Origin: Triglochin maritima
Taxonomy: Eukaryota; Streptophyta; Magnoliopsida; Alismatales; Juncaginaceae
Length of the DNA stretch: 64,000 bases
Assembly: GCA_963682175.1 (NCBI GenBank)
Contig: OY821788.1
Span: 14,030,001-14,094,000 of the forward strand
Reading direction: 5' to 3'
The notes below the pieces were generated by a model. It had not been told where the DNA came from. It worked only from the letters and a program-made list of their open reading frames with translations, and searched no databases. This document shows, one piece after another, positions 34,096 through 46,083 of this stretch (positions within the stretch are counted from its first letter, which is position 1; every line of letters starts with the position of its first letter). The position numbers were made by a program, and so were the translations under genes.

Positions 34096-35951
34096 GTGGG
34101 AGAGGGGGATAGTCTAGTGGAGGATGAGAAAGACATCCGGGAAGCGTTCTGGTCTTTTTATGCTAACTTGTTTGCTCATGGTTTTCACGTACAACCCCTT
34201 AAACATTCCATTATTCTACCACAAATTACAGCGGAGGAGGGGGCTGATTTAATATGGAAGTTGGACCCAAAAGAACTACAAGATGTCGTGTTGAACGCAA
34301 ATATAGAGAAAATGGTCTCAATGCAAAGTTTTTCAAGGCAGAATGGGGTATAATCAAGAGGGACATGGTAAAGGCCGTTGCATCTTGTATGGATAGTGGA
34401 AGGGTTCTCACGCAATGGAACAATACATCAATCACGATTATCCCGAAGAAAAAGGCACCGACGGTGGTGGAGGACTTCCTCCCCATTGCTTTATGCAATA
34501 TGACGTATAGGTTCACATCCAAAGTCCTTGCCAACCGCTTGAAGAGGATCTTACCACGGTTGATAGGGGAAAACCAGAGCGCGTTCGTTCAAGGACGAAG
34601 AATTAGTGAAAACATTCTTCTTGCACACGAGCTTTGCCACAACCTACACCTTGAGAAGGGGAAAGGACACATGTGCATAAAGCTTGATATCAGGAAAGCC
34701 TATGACTCAATCTCTTGGGAGTTCCTCGATCATGTGCTGAAGAGATTTGGCTTCCCAGATGAGTGGAGACGGCTGATTTTTGCTTGTGTGGAGGCATCGT
34801 TTGTGGTGACATTGAATGGGGCTAACTCCACGCCGTTTCAAGCTACAAATGGTCTCAGACAAGGTGATCCCCTAGCCCCCTACTTGTTTGTGATGTGCAT
34901 GGAGGTGTTGAGTGAAATGGTGAAATTGGCGGTCATGGAAAAGAAACTCGAGCCTTTATCTTGTGGAGATGTCATCGTGTCACACCTCTTGTTTGCTGAC
35001 GACGTCCTACTCTTCGCGAGGGCTACCAAAGAAAACCCTCGGGCCATTAGAATTATCCTAGAGGAATTCACAACAAGCTCGGGTCTGAAATTTAACACTT
35101 CGAAGAGTCAGGTCTTCATGGGGGGAGATGTGATGCATGGAGCATGGATTGAAGCACACCTTGGGATGGAACGTAAGGCTTTTCTGGTGGTGTATCTTGG
35201 GCCGCCATTATTCTCCGGAAGGATGGGGAGATCCCATTGTGTACCATTGATAAACAAGCTCAAGGCTCGCCTCTCAACATGCCAACAAAAGCTCCTTTCT
35301 ATGGTCGGTTGAGTGGAGCTAGTACGGAGCGTTCTTACTTCTTTCAGCATTTATTGGACTTCGGCGTTTCTTCTACCAAGAAGCGTCTTGCATGAATTGG
35401 ACAACATTATGTGTCATTTTATTTGGGGAGGGGACAAGAAGTGGGTTGCGGTAGTATGGAAGGATGTATGTACACCAAAAGACGAAGGAGGGCTCGGACT
35501 AAGGAGACTAACGAAGTGGAATGATGCGGTCCTTCTCCGGGTTTTTTGGCTTGTGGTGGCAGACAACACTTCACTTTGGGCAAAGTGTGTCCGGCGAAAG
35601 TACCTAAGGAACCATTCCATTTGGCTTGCAAGACCACCACCTACCTCCTCATGGGTGTGGCATAGGCTACTGCGAGTCCGAGATATTGCTAGAAGACACA
35701 TCCAATATGAGGTGGGAAATGGGGAAGAGATTCGGTTTTTCCAATTTCCATGGCGTGGCGAACCATTTCAATGCAAAAGCTGGGGTGACCAGCTTCACTA
35801 CGAGATGGGGGTTCCTTGGGACGTTAAGGTTTCGTACTTCATCAGAGAAGGGTTGTGGAACCTCCCTCCCCCACGATCCAGCAGGATGGAAGAAGTTTGC
35901 TCAAGGATAAACCAAGTGCGCATACATGGAGGAACGGATAGACCGTTTTGA
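34096..35951 (+). pseudogene. LINE ORF2 reverse transcriptase
   Basis: Main open stretch 34254-35312, with fingers and palm: FLPIALCNMTYRFTSKVLANRLK, ENQSAFVQGRRISENILLAHE, CIKLDIRKAYDSISW, NGLRQGDPLAPYLFVM and the catalytic LFADDVLLF. A nonsense codon at 35310-35312 separates it from 35313-35951 in the same frame (DNIMCHFIWGGDKKWVAVVWK, DEGGLGLRRLTKWNDAVLLRVFW). The part at 34096-34353 is in another frame. This enzyme performs target-primed reverse transcription; the catalytic Asp pair is intact but the frame is not. Confidence 0.88.
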
Positions 35952-35989
35952 CCCAATAGAACGGGTGAAGCACTTGGGATGAAGGAAGT

Positions 35990-36535
35990 GTGGAGTTGGG
36001 TGAGGCAACCGGGCAGGAAAGCCCTTGGGCGGGGATGGTATGGCACAAATTTTCTGTCCCGAAGCACACACTCACAACTTGGAGAGCATTGAAGGGGCGC
36101 TTGCTCACAAAGCGGCGAATGATAAAGCGAGGTGTAAATCTCGACCCAACGTGCGTGCTATGTGAAGACCAAGAGGAAGACATGGAGCACCTTTTCTGGA
36201 AATGTCAATACACAAAGGAGGTGTGGAGGTGCCTCCTCAACCTCATGCAGCTCAACCAATGTGTCGCAAGCAATCTAGAGAGTGAGGCAATGTGATTATC
36301 ACATGCGAGTGGAAGCCGACTCGACAGAGTGGTCCGAAGGTGGGTGTTAAGTGCTACAATACACGAATGCTGGCACGAGCAGAACCGTAGGATTTTCGAG
36401 GGCGAGAGGCAGCAACCAAAAGCTACCATTGTTGTAGTCATAGACATAATCCAGTGCATGGGGGGAGATCAAGATACCAAACTCGCGAAAGATGAAGGAG
36501 AAGCACGACATTTTCAGGACACTTGGAACTAACTC
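35990..36535 (+). pseudogene. LINE ORF2 C-terminus, zf-RVT region
   Basis: After a frameshift, WHKFSVPKHTLTTWRALKGRLLTKRRMIKRG and CVLCEDQEEDMEHLFWKCQYTKEVW fit the zf-RVT domain (Cys-x2-Cys...His-x5-Cys) found at the C-terminus of plant LINE ORF2. A following stretch to about 36530 (HEQNRRIFEGERQQ) matches the usual tail. The untranslated 3' end and poly-A come next. Confidence 0.8.
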
Positions 36536-36757
36536 CAACTTCTAATGTTTTGATGAGATGTAATTGTTCCTTAAACTACTTATGCTTAAAGTGATTTCAA
36601 TAGGTGGTAGGGAGAAGCCGGTTATGCATGTGGCATACACACGCGGACTCAACGAAAATTTTGTAGATGTAAACAGTTCTTTAGTAATAAAATCTTAGAG
36701 GCTAAGCCTCCCTTTTGCTTTGCAAAAAAAAGACATATAAAAGAATACTTTTCGAAA

Positions 36758-37303
36758 AAACATTCCTTTCATTTCTCACTCTTTCCTTTGATGTGTTAAT
36801 GGTCTTAATGGATGCTTAGCACATGCTTTGGTTAGAAGACCCACTTTATGGGGAATTATAAGGTGATGATAAGATTGGAGTGGATAAAGAGATAAGATTG
36901 ACATGTCAGTATGTGGTTATCTTTAGTCTTATCTTAAGTAGTGTTTCATATGATTTAATGATGATGATGATAAATCTTAATCCATGTGGAACCACACCTA
37001 GAATAATGGCCATTATAGATGTCCACATTAATTCATGTCATGAGAGCGCAATTGTACACACACGCGTCACACATCTACATTGTTGCACGTATTCTCCACC
37101 TCCTACGAGAGTAGTTATATTAGGTTAATTTCAGCACTTGCATCGCATTAGTTAGTTAATTCAAATACACTCAACTTCCATTTTATTCCCCCACACGAGA
37201 TGGTAGACGATGACCCACACTCACTCCTCGTGGACACGACTTGAACTTGCCACCACTCCAACGCGATCATGCACTTGCGGTTTCGAACATTAATTTTCCA
37301 ACA
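36758..37303 (+). repeat. Athila LTR 3' part
   Basis: 5'-truncated LTR resembling LTR-C 3390-4027 (TCACTCTTTCCTTTGATGTGTTAATG, TTTATGGGGAATTATAAGGTGATGAT, CACTTGCGG). It ends in CCAACA at 37303 and is followed by a primer site, so it was a 5' LTR. Its left part was lost where it joins the Copia-A LTR. Confidence 0.7.
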
Positions 37304-37309
37304 AGTTTT

Positions 37310-37327
37310 TGGCACCGTTGTCGGGGA
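37310..37327 (+). other. Primer-binding site, decayed tRNA-Asp type
   Basis: TGGCACCGTTGTCGGGGA, two transitions away from the Athila-D site, both consistent with loss of methylated CpG. Confidence 0.75.
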
Positions 37328-38296
37328 GTGAGTCTCAATTGTCTCGTCAACCATTTTGGTGGGCTTTTTGTTTTGTTTTCGGTTTAAGTGGATGTTATGG
37401 ATTAGGGTGCACAAGGGATACAAATGACTAGGGGAGCACTCAAGACAATCCACATCACCATAGGAGCAGTTTCATCCACCAGTAGTGGATTTTAATCAGC
37501 TTGTGGCGGACCTAGTGTGTGACATATCTTCCATTTTTTAGTGGCAGTTTGTTTCTGCGCTTATCTACGATTTTGCTCCTGTGGACTCAATACATGCTAC
37601 ATGCTAATATCTGAACCCATTAAATGTGCATGAATCCCATTTAAGACAACCTTCCCTATAAAACTCAAAGAAAAGGTTTAGATTAATTGTCATCTAGGTC
37701 ATGCTTCATTTGTAGATCTTGCACACATTCGTCTTTCTTTTCTTCACATTTTTGTTGTCGATTGCTGGCATGAGGTACGTGCATTTGCATTGTTAAAGCA
37801 TGCATTAGTTAGTAAGGTTCATTGGTACCAATGTGAGGTGAGTACTTGTTTGGAGAGTTGATTGCTAGCTTAAGTCTCAAAATGCTACCAAGGAGGGGTT
37901 GTCCCATACAATATAACGTGGGGGATTTCATGACCCCATCCTTCTCCCTAAAAACCACACTAATTTGATGTCCTAATTAAAATCAAGTAGATATTGTCCC
38001 TAGAGACTTCGGGCGTTGACTTTCCCATTCTCGATGTCATGGCCTGAACATCATTGTTTACTTAGTTGCATTGAGAGATTTGGGACCTATGGGTCTTAAC
38101 TTTCTCATTTGGCTTTGTGATCTTCGGCCGAGGGAGGTGAGTTGTTTGGGAGTGTGGGGAGTCACTGTTAGGCACCGTCTAGCGTATGGTCCTATAGTCA
38201 GCCTTAGGTCTGTTTGAGTCGTGTTTTCTAGCTTAGGCTTCTACCTAACTCCACCACCTATTTTCCCTCGAGCGGAGAGTAATCATAGGGTTTCAA
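37328..38296 (+). other. Athila leader without gag
   Basis: Leader sequence homologous to 55000-55930 and 8560-9200. It holds the palindrome pair at 37474-37511, the TGGCATGAGGTACGTGCATT segment near 37764, and the ATGGCCTGAACATC box near 38040. It is cut at 38297 by a reverse LTR-B fragment, so no gag remains. Confidence 0.65.
37474..37511 (+). promoter_or_regulatory. Athila-C-type leader palindrome pair
   Basis: ATCCACCAGTAGTGGAT and ATCAGCTTGTGGCGGAC separated by TTTA, in the 17+4+17 layout of the C-type U3 motif, 147 nt after the primer site. Confidence 0.55.
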
Positions 38297-39336
38297 CACT
38301 CAAAAAAATAAAGAAGTACCTCATGGCAAGATCTATCATCCAAATCATTAACCTAAGTGATTAATATGAGCATGAGCAAGTTTGTTATTAAGAATCTAAA
38401 CAAGCATGGGATGTATCTAATGAATATGGCAGAAACCAACAAGTTAAGTATTCTGTTTAATTCAAACAAGCATACTCACATTTATCACATAAGAAACATA
38501 TAGCATCCATTCCATTCTATATGACATGTATAAACATCAACTCCACCCATAAAGGAGGATGGAATTACTCACTACTCATTAAACTACAAACTACATTAAG
38601 AAAAGGAAACATTCTAATTACTTCTACTAAGATAAAACAATATTAAGCTAAGCAAGCAAGAATAAAAAAGAAGACAACATTAAAACAAACTAAAAAATTA
38701 TTTATTTACATGACTCACATTACAAGTAGAATTCTTCTCCACTTGAGTTTTGCTCCAAGGCTTTACTCCAAGTAGAGAGAATGCCACCAAGCAATGGTTA
38801 AATACAAAGGAGGAGAAAGAGTTCTATTTGTAGTCATAGAAAAAGTAACCAGGGACAATACCCCGGTATGGGACTAAACACTTACTATAAATGGACATAA
38901 AACCACATAATAAAACACCCGACTAAACCATGAATCATTTGGCAGCATTTGGACCGCCAATTGGGTGTCTGGGACAGCCAATTGGCAGTCTGGATGCCTC
39001 TGATCGAGTCTGGCTTGATTTCTTGATGTTTCATGAACCCGATTTTGTTGTTGATGGTTAGGCCCGGATCTAATTGCCAAAATTCTTCTCATGATGGTGT
39101 GGAGCTTCTTGATTTTCTCATTGGTCCTTTTGGTTTACATCTGGATCCTTCTCTCTTTCATCTCAGTCAATAAGTGTCGCAATTTAGTCATTTTCCTAGC
39201 TTTTAAGTCCTTTTTGAGTCTCTTGTTCTCACACTTGTTTATTTCTTAAACTTAAACATGACTTGTTACGTAGAATTGCTTTGGCTAAAAATAAAAGATA
39301 TAAGACACAAATATATGCATGATATGTTGGCAATCA
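38297..39336 (-). repeat. LTR-B fragment, reverse
   Basis: Minus-strand start at 39336 (TGATTGCCAACATATCATGC); the U5 end is missing. It keeps a reverse TATA region near 38825 and one decayed palindrome pair (38950-38990). The 72-codon reverse ORF at 38874-39092 recurs in other LTR-B copies as chance reading. Confidence 0.7.
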
Positions 39337-40399
39337 GTTTCCTTTTTGGTCGAACGGGTGTGGCACGTCGAGCGCATGTACAACTAGGCTCGGTCGGTTA
39401 TGCTTTGGGCGTGTGTGGGTTTAAATTCAAATTCCCTTTGCCACATGGTCTGGTGCGTTGGGATTGGGTGAGTAAACAATCAAGGATGCAAATCTCTTAG
39501 ATTAGGAAGGGATATCATGGAGATTTTGGGAGGATCTTGCAAGATCATGTTTAGATGCAATCTAGTGGGATTTTGAAAAGAGATTTGTGTGTGTATGAGA
39601 ACTAGGGTTATATCCCAAGTCATGCACCCCTCCCTCTCTCACACACCACTCTCCCTCCCCTCTTCCCTTCCCAACTCCAACAACCAGCAAGCCTTCAGGC
39701 CATCCTTCCGGTGAGCAATCGAGAAGGCAAGGCCGACTAGAAGAGGAGGCGAGCAAGGAGGCAACATGCAACAATTACGGCGATCTTCAGGGTATTCTTC
39801 TTCAATTCTTAGGTATGTGCCTGAGCCAAGAGTGGCTGAGAGATTTGGGGTATTGGCCTGGGGTTGGGCTGGCATTGCATGGTTGGTGGGGATATTTTGG
39901 GGAAAGCTTCACCGGCCCCACGACTAGCCATGCGCACAACTATTGCTTGCGCTCCTTGGCAGGTAGGCTGGACCAATTGCTGGAGGCTTCAGATAGTGTC
40001 GAGGTCTGGTTTTCCTCGGCATGGTTGGGGCTAGCAAGTAGAGAGGTTGGGGGTAAGCTAGGGTTAGGGTTGTGGATAGTGAAACCGAGTATGTCTCCAC
40101 ACGTGCGAGCTCCTTGACGGTTGGGGCATGGTTAGTGCGGATTGACGGAAGTTGGGCTGGTTCCTTTTATCCGGATATCGTGGCTCAGTGGTGATGCATG
40201 GGGTGAGTCCTCATAGGCTCCTCCACCTGACCCGCACCCCGTACGACCAAGCCACGAGCTCCATGCGCACAGTTTGTGCGAGTTGCTCCAGCGGATGCAC
40301 TCCCTTCGACCTGTCGGTGCTGGTGGTTGCTCGCGTGTGTTGGGCATGACTTGGAAGTGTGTTAGTCGTGGGTCTGATCATGACCTCCTTGATTTTGAA
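39337..40399. other. Unidentified GC-rich segment
   Basis: About 1 kb with clearly higher GC than its surroundings and little similarity to any LTR here. A pyrimidine-rich CTCCCTCTCTCACACACC-like tract lies at 39630-39665. Several 65-100-codon ORFs overlap on both strands (39815-40117, 40152-40349, 40132-40347 reverse) but none shows a domain I know. It could be a captured gene fragment, the U5 of an LTR-C variant, or unrelated DNA. Confidence 0.3.
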
Positions 40400-40853
40400 T
40401 CTGAGTGCCAACCGATCAATCGGATGCGCCAGTGGCGGATTTTAATGTTTCTGTCTGATCTACTCCAAATTTTGGCAGTGGCTTTAGTTAACATATTGAA
40501 CACGTGTGGTGCACCTGGAGTTGGTTCAAGGCCGTTTGGTTTTAATTATTGATTTACTCCTCAGGTTCAGGAGACTATGGTCTTTTGCAACAAACATATT
40601 CTCTTTATACTTAGGTCCCTCTGGGTTTTCACTTTCGTCCTTCCTAACTTCCGATCCAGTCTTTGAGAATTACAAATAGGTCCAAAAGGCTTCCAAAACA
40701 GTCATTTCTTTTTCTATTTAGGGCATTTTCGCTTCCTTTCTCTTCTTATTACATAAACCCGAAAATGTATGAAACAAATACCTGCGTAGCACAAATATGA
40801 GGTGAAATAAAAGATATATAGCATGAATGAGTCATATGATATGCTACTAATTA
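40400..40853 (-). repeat. LTR-C fragment, reverse, 3' LTR
   Basis: Minus-strand sequence begins TAATTAGTAGCATATCAT, next to a polypurine tract, and follows LTR-C for about 450 bp to the palindrome area (ATCCGCCACTGGCGCAT near 40422-40438). The remainder is not recognisable. Confidence 0.65.
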
Positions 40854-42539
40854 AATACCCCCACACTAATCTTTTACTAGTCCCAATCAAAACAAAGAAA
40901 TAAAAACAACATTGGAAATAGGAAATCTTAACTCACTTTCGTAGGAATCACGGTTTCACTTAGCATATGCAACAAGCTGTTAAACCCCCTTGTTGCCAAG
41001 GAGGAGGAGTGTTGTCTCCTTAGGGTTTTCTGCGGATACACCCACAAAATATGAATATAGATGCATTATTCAACCTAGCAACACGACTCGATTGACTCAT
41101 TTTCGTCGATCATTGGACACGGTAATTCTATGGGCCGACTCTATATATGTAATCAGTCCACACACCTAGCCTAGGGACCAATTTGTAAAAGTTAATTAAG
41201 GACTTAAGTGAAAGACATGGGCGACCTTTACTTCTTAAAGTGATATATCGTGTAAAGTCCATTAAGGTTCTTATTTGTCTCCTTTTTTTTCTTTTCATCA
41301 TTCATTTTTTTTCTTTTTGGGGTATTATGAATTACACTAGTTGGTGTTTAATTCTCCTAGGGTCGGGTTTCATGCATCATTGCTTGTGAGGACTTACACT
41401 TTCACGCACACCTTCCCCCAAATCTCCACGTAGGGCGATCCCTACCGCCCGTGTAACGGGAGTTTGATCGGTGCATCCCAAGTCAGATGACTTGAAAATA
41501 CCAAGAAATAAGTCCCTTGAACCTAATTTCCCGAGTGATAGGAGCCATGAGAGAAGAGAGAACACCATTTATTTATTTATTTTCTGCATGGGAACCAAAA
41601 TCCCTACACTTAAAGTTTCAGAACAAGATTTTAAGGGTTCCTGACTACGACAAACTTCCTTATACTAACAGACACGAATTATTCGAGTTACTAGGTTCAG
41701 GGTGGACTTGTTTATTTGTTTGAGTTCTGCCCTATGATTACTCTCCCCCTGAAGGAAAACAAGGGTGCATCCTTACGACTATATAAGACCTAAAGCCGAT
41801 GTACTTGATATCCTAATGCATCATGTTCAAGTCAATTTTGGGAGCTTCCTTTTACATTGCCTCTCAACGCTTTTGCACATGCTAAACACACACAAAACCC
41901 ACAAAACATTTTCTTTCGCAAACACATAAAGATTTTGAAGGAAATGTGAAAATTTAAAGCATTAAGCAAGCAAAAGAAGACAAGTCACCCAAGGATCATG
42001 GCAAACAAATATATCGATATTAAATGTAGCACACTAACATGACCCTAACAATACAAACAAAAGAAAACAAAACAAAAGGAGAAAGATTTGACTATGTACA
42101 TACGTAAAACACCCACCCACACACACACTTACTTCATGCATTGTCCTCAATGAATGTGAGCATGATACTACATGGATTTATGCATGACAAAGAAAAGATC
42201 TCACCAACGTGAAGCGCAAAGTGAAGTTCACGGTTATGTTGATGGACACAAACCCGAATTCCCCTCAAAACCTGTTAAATACTAAAGAAGGGATACAAAT
42301 ACGTGAAAGAAATGGGACCCAAATACACAGGGGTTGGAGCCCACAACAAGTTGTGCTCACTTTTGGAGTCTTTTTTTTTCTTTTTTTTTCCTTCTAAACA
42401 AGATATATACATCAATAAAGATATTCTCATAATTATTTGGTCAAGGAACATCAAATGAGAACATCGAACCCGCTTCACTGGTACTCTGAGGTATTATGAG
42501 GAGTGAAAGGTCAAAACTGAAAGGCTCAAACTCCTCATG
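40854..42539 (-). other. Athila 3' non-coding region and polypurine tract, reverse
   Basis: The minus strand mirrors 25892-27556: polypurine tract AGTGTGGGGGTATT at the left edge, the TTGCACATGCTAAGTGAAAC-type segment near 40960, and the CATTGAGGACAATGCATGAAG block at about 42130. No pol. Confidence 0.7.
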
Positions 42540-43141
42540 CTATTGGTTGGGTGTAGCTAATGTGAATGAGTGAAGTTTTGTTGCCTCACTATGGCTTAGT
42601 TGCTTGTCGAACAAAACCCTCCAACCAATAGGCGGGTGCATCGGAATGAGTTCCTCAGGCTCATTCGTGTGATGTGACACACATGTCACACTAAGAACGG
42701 GGATTCTCCCCCGAGTCATCCAACAAGGACCACCCATCCTCTTGTATATTATCAAGGATAAGCTCGGTAGCAGGTGGGTCCATGTTGGAATCTAGATGAT
42801 GCTCAAAGGGCTCAACGGCCATGGGACATGGTTTAAAGACACCTTCTGAGCCAATTTACCCATCTGAAGCTCAAGAGATTTGATGGTCTGCTGATTTGAA
42901 CTGAGAACTTGACTTGTGGATGACATAAAAAATTAATTGAGTTCTCAAGTCCACGAGTCAAGTTCTCAAGCGAATAAATTGGATTTCCATGTTGTTAGAA
43001 TTTGGGGAACCCGGTGGGTTGGTGATCTGGGCTTGGGGTGGCTGATAAGATTGTGAATGCATGGGAGGTTGGTGTGGTTGGTTAGGTGGTTGAGAGAAGT
43101 TTGAAGGACCACCCTTGGCATTGTTTTGGTACAATGAAAAG
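42540..43141 (-). pseudogene. Athila gag C-terminal part, reverse
   Basis: Decayed continuation of the gag at 45910-44703 after the solo LTR-B. The clear part is PMHPPIGWRVLFDKQLSHSEATK, homologous to the PTHQPVGWRVWIDDHNFSSATG signature of the Athila-B ORFs. The last five bases (AAAAG, 43137-43141) are the left target duplication. Confidence 0.65.
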
Positions 43142-44697
43142 TGATTGATATGTTTTAATTAACCGCAAGTGCACGGGCGCGTTGAAGCGGTGGAAAATAC
43201 GGGTCGATCCACAGGGAGGTGTGTCAACTTTAGTTTGTGCGAAGGCGAGTGGGAAAGAAAGGAGTTATGGTTAAACCACACCACAATGCAAAAAGCAAAT
43301 GAAAGATATGCAATAAGCAATAAAACTAAACCCCATAGGGGGTAGACAAAAAAGTGTGAATACAAAGATATGTGTATGTGTGTGTGTGTTCAATTAAGCT
43401 CATCAAAACATGTAGTGCATAAAAATCAAAAAACTACATCCAACTTTGCCTCCACGTGAATTAAGATAAGATCATATCATTAAAACATACAAGACAATAA
43501 TTGGAATGAAGCTAAATGAACTCAAGTATAAAGACCAAACCCCACTATGCTTTTACATGAAATAAGATTTACCCAATCATTAAAACATACAAGACATTAA
43601 TAAGGGTAAGGGCAACAAGAGCACATACACTACAAGTCATGTTTCCTTTATCAATTCCATCCTTATCCTCAAGTCATCATTATCCCCCATAAAATAGGTC
43701 CACTAGTCTAAGCATAAACTAAGCTTCATTCAAGAGCATTAGCATATCAAAGACAAGAGTGAAATCACATTGGAAATCATATAAGGCTCAAAGGATTATG
43801 ATAACACACACTTAATACATCACATAATTACATCACATATTTCTCCACCCCCCAAATGCGGATGGAACTACTCACTAATCATTACACTAACTACATTAAC
43901 AAAATTAAACATTGTACTGAAATGAAATTAAACTAAGCAAGCAAGAAATATTAAAGAAGCTAAAAGGAAAGGAAAGTAAAACTAAAGAAGCATGCAAGAA
44001 TTAAAAAACAAGATTAAAAGAAACTAAGAACAATTATTTTATTAAAATGACTCACATTGAAGGTAACACTCTTCTCCACCTTGAGTTTTGCTTCAAGGCT
44101 TACTCCAACTAGAGAGAATGCCCCCAAGCAATGGGTAGAATACAATGGAGGAGGATGAGTTCTATTTATAGCCATAGAAAAAGGTAAGCCGGGACAATCC
44201 CCCGGTATAGGACTAAACGCATACCATAAATGAACTAAATACATGCTAATACAACACCCAACCAAGTCTTATCGGGGTTGGATCCAAATGGACCGCCAAT
44301 TGGCGGTCTTGGACCGCTAATGGGCGGTCTATAAGTGTTGCATCGAGTCTGGAGTTTGGTGGCTCGGTTCTGGATTGATTTCTTGGTGTTTGATGAACCC
44401 AATTCGGTTGTTAATGGTTGGGCCCAGATTTAATTGCCAAAATACTCCTCATGATGGTGTGGAGTTTCCTGATTTGCTCATTGGTCCTTTAGGCTTTCAT
44501 CCGGGTCCTTCCCTCTTGCATCTCATTCCTCAAGTCTTGCAACTCAGTCCTTTTCCTTGCTTCTAGGTCCTTTTATGCCTCTTCTCCTCAATCTTGTTTA
44601 TTCCTAAAACTCAAACATAAAACTCGTTACGTAGCATTGTTTAGGCTCAAGATAATGGATATAAGACACAAATATATGCATGATATGATGTCAATCA
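43142..44697 (-). mobile_element. Solo LTR, family Athila-B, reverse
   Basis: 1556 bp, minus-strand TGATTGACATCATATC to ACATATCAATCA, flanked by a perfect duplication AAAAG (43137-43141 and 44698-44702). It has the palindrome block at 44291-44329 and a reverse TATAAATA near 44164. It lies inside the gag of an older reverse Athila element. Confidence 0.93.
44291..44329 (-). promoter_or_regulatory. Athila-B U3 palindrome block, inverted state
   Basis: Plus strand: GACCGCCAATTGGCGGTC, TTG, GACCGCTAATGGGCGGTC. Its reverse complement fits 14949-14987 with one mismatch, while direct alignment gives six, yet both LTRs have the same orientation and the same flanks. Confidence 0.7.
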
Positions 44698-44702
44698 AAA
44701 AG

Positions 44703-45910
44703 TTAGGATGGTTCCTCCTCAAGGGTTATATAATGATGAGTATGAGTCATTCCTGGATCTATCACAGATGGCATTGACTTGCTCCATCTCAGGAGGAATG
44801 GCTGCACACTTGCATCCTACAAGACCTATCCTACAACATAAATAACAAGGAACCAGACTGGATGCAGACACATGAGATATACTTTGCGGGTTTTGGAGCT
44901 CAATCGAATCCAACGGCGCATTAAGGCCGCCATGCGTGCCTCGTGGCCGAAGTGGTATCGACAGCAAATGTGGCAACCGATCTAGTCAAGTTTGCGTTTG
45001 CGATCTTCACTCCTATGATAGATGATGGTTGTAGTTCCCTCATACTCTCCCACTGCATGGTTTTCTCAGCGAGGTCTTCTAGGAAAACTCATGCCTCCCT
45101 TTCATCATTTCCTAAGAACTCGCCTTGACACATGGACTCAAGGAGTGTTCGGGATGGGATGTGATGAGCCTCGTAGACAATCTGACAAAGGTGCCACAAC
45201 TCGATGCCATGGTGAGGGTATGAGGATAGTAGCTCTTTGAACCTCTCTAAGTATGCATGAAATGATTTGGTCTCATGTTAATAGAACGAATTGATTTCGT
45301 TCCTTAATTTTTGAGTCCGATGATTTTGGAATTACTTCTTGAGGAATGCAGATTGAAATTCATCCTAAGTCCTAAAGGCATTGGCCTGGTTGCTGTACAA
45401 CCACTTCTTGGCATCATCCTGTAGTGCAAACGGAACAAGCCTAAGGTGGATGGAGTCTGTGCTAAGTTGTTGCAGCTTGAACATAGCACAGACCTCCTTA
45501 AATTCCCTGAGAAATATATAGGGGTACACCTTCCTAGTGAAGTGAGGGAGCATGAAGATAAACTTAGGCTTAACCTCAAAGTGGTTCTCATTCGCCTTTG
45601 GCAATACGATGCAAGAAGACAGAGCAGTACGACTCAGGTAGCATCGATCGCGGAGGGGAATGGGAACCTGGGGAACCAATTGATGAGGTTGTGGACCCCC
45701 ACCTTGTGGTGCAGAGGGTGGTGGAGGTCCAAAACCTGAGTCATCCTCGTGTGGTCCACGACTCGTCATGGTCCCGAGATTGTGTAGGACATAGGACGGG
45801 GATGTATTCGAAAAGTCGACAATCGAGGATAGATCGATGTCGTATCTCGTCAAACGACCCACAACGTCTCGTAACCACACTATCATGCACAAAGCTACGC
45901 GCACCCACAC
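44703..45910 (-). pseudogene. gag: Athila gag, reverse, degenerate
   Basis: Open from 45910 to 45365: a Pro/Gln-rich N-terminus, then LRDRCYLSRTALSSCIVLPKA and FMLPHFTRKVYPYIFLREFKEVCAMF and FALQDDAKKWLYS, all homologous to the Athila-D gag. Beyond that, frames shift but PHHGIELW and YLERF-like capsid text, and later MEQVNAICDRSRNDSYSSLYNP (44719-44790), can be followed. So unlike the Athila-B ORFs this copy had the capsid domain. Broken by frameshifts and stops and by the solo LTR-B. Confidence 0.78.
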
Positions 45911-46083
45911 GAGTCCAACAAAAAAGAAAGAAAACTACTTTTTAAACAATTAAAACGAAAGGTGCGTAGAGGAGAAGATGGGAAGACTCTTATGAGAGGG
46001 ACTGCCTCAGGAGAGAAGGGAAGAAGTCCTTTTTCTACGTGGGTAGGTACTGGTAGAAGCACAGAAGCAAGCAAGGCTTAAAC

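Larger units (their letters stand above)
29260..36731 (+). mobile_element. L1-type plant LINE
   Basis: A non-LTR retrotransposon with ORF1 (DUF4283-like), endonuclease, reverse transcriptase and a C-terminal zf-RVT region, ending in a short poly-A (36723-36731). It is flanked by GACATATAAAAGAA (29246-29259 and 36732-36745), a 14-bp duplication that may extend imperfectly to about 30 bp. The target was a reverse Copia-A LTR. A solo LTR-B interrupts the endonuclease. Multiple stops and frameshifts show it is dead. The exact 5' end is uncertain by about 20 bp. Confidence 0.9.

Noticed and set aside
36880..37128. 82-codon forward ORF
   Set aside because: Lies entirely in an Athila LTR 3' part that is non-coding in all other copies.
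40132..40411. Overlapping 65-92-codon ORFs on both strands in the GC-rich block
   Set aside because: High GC alone keeps frames open; no start context, domain or splice pattern supports a gene.
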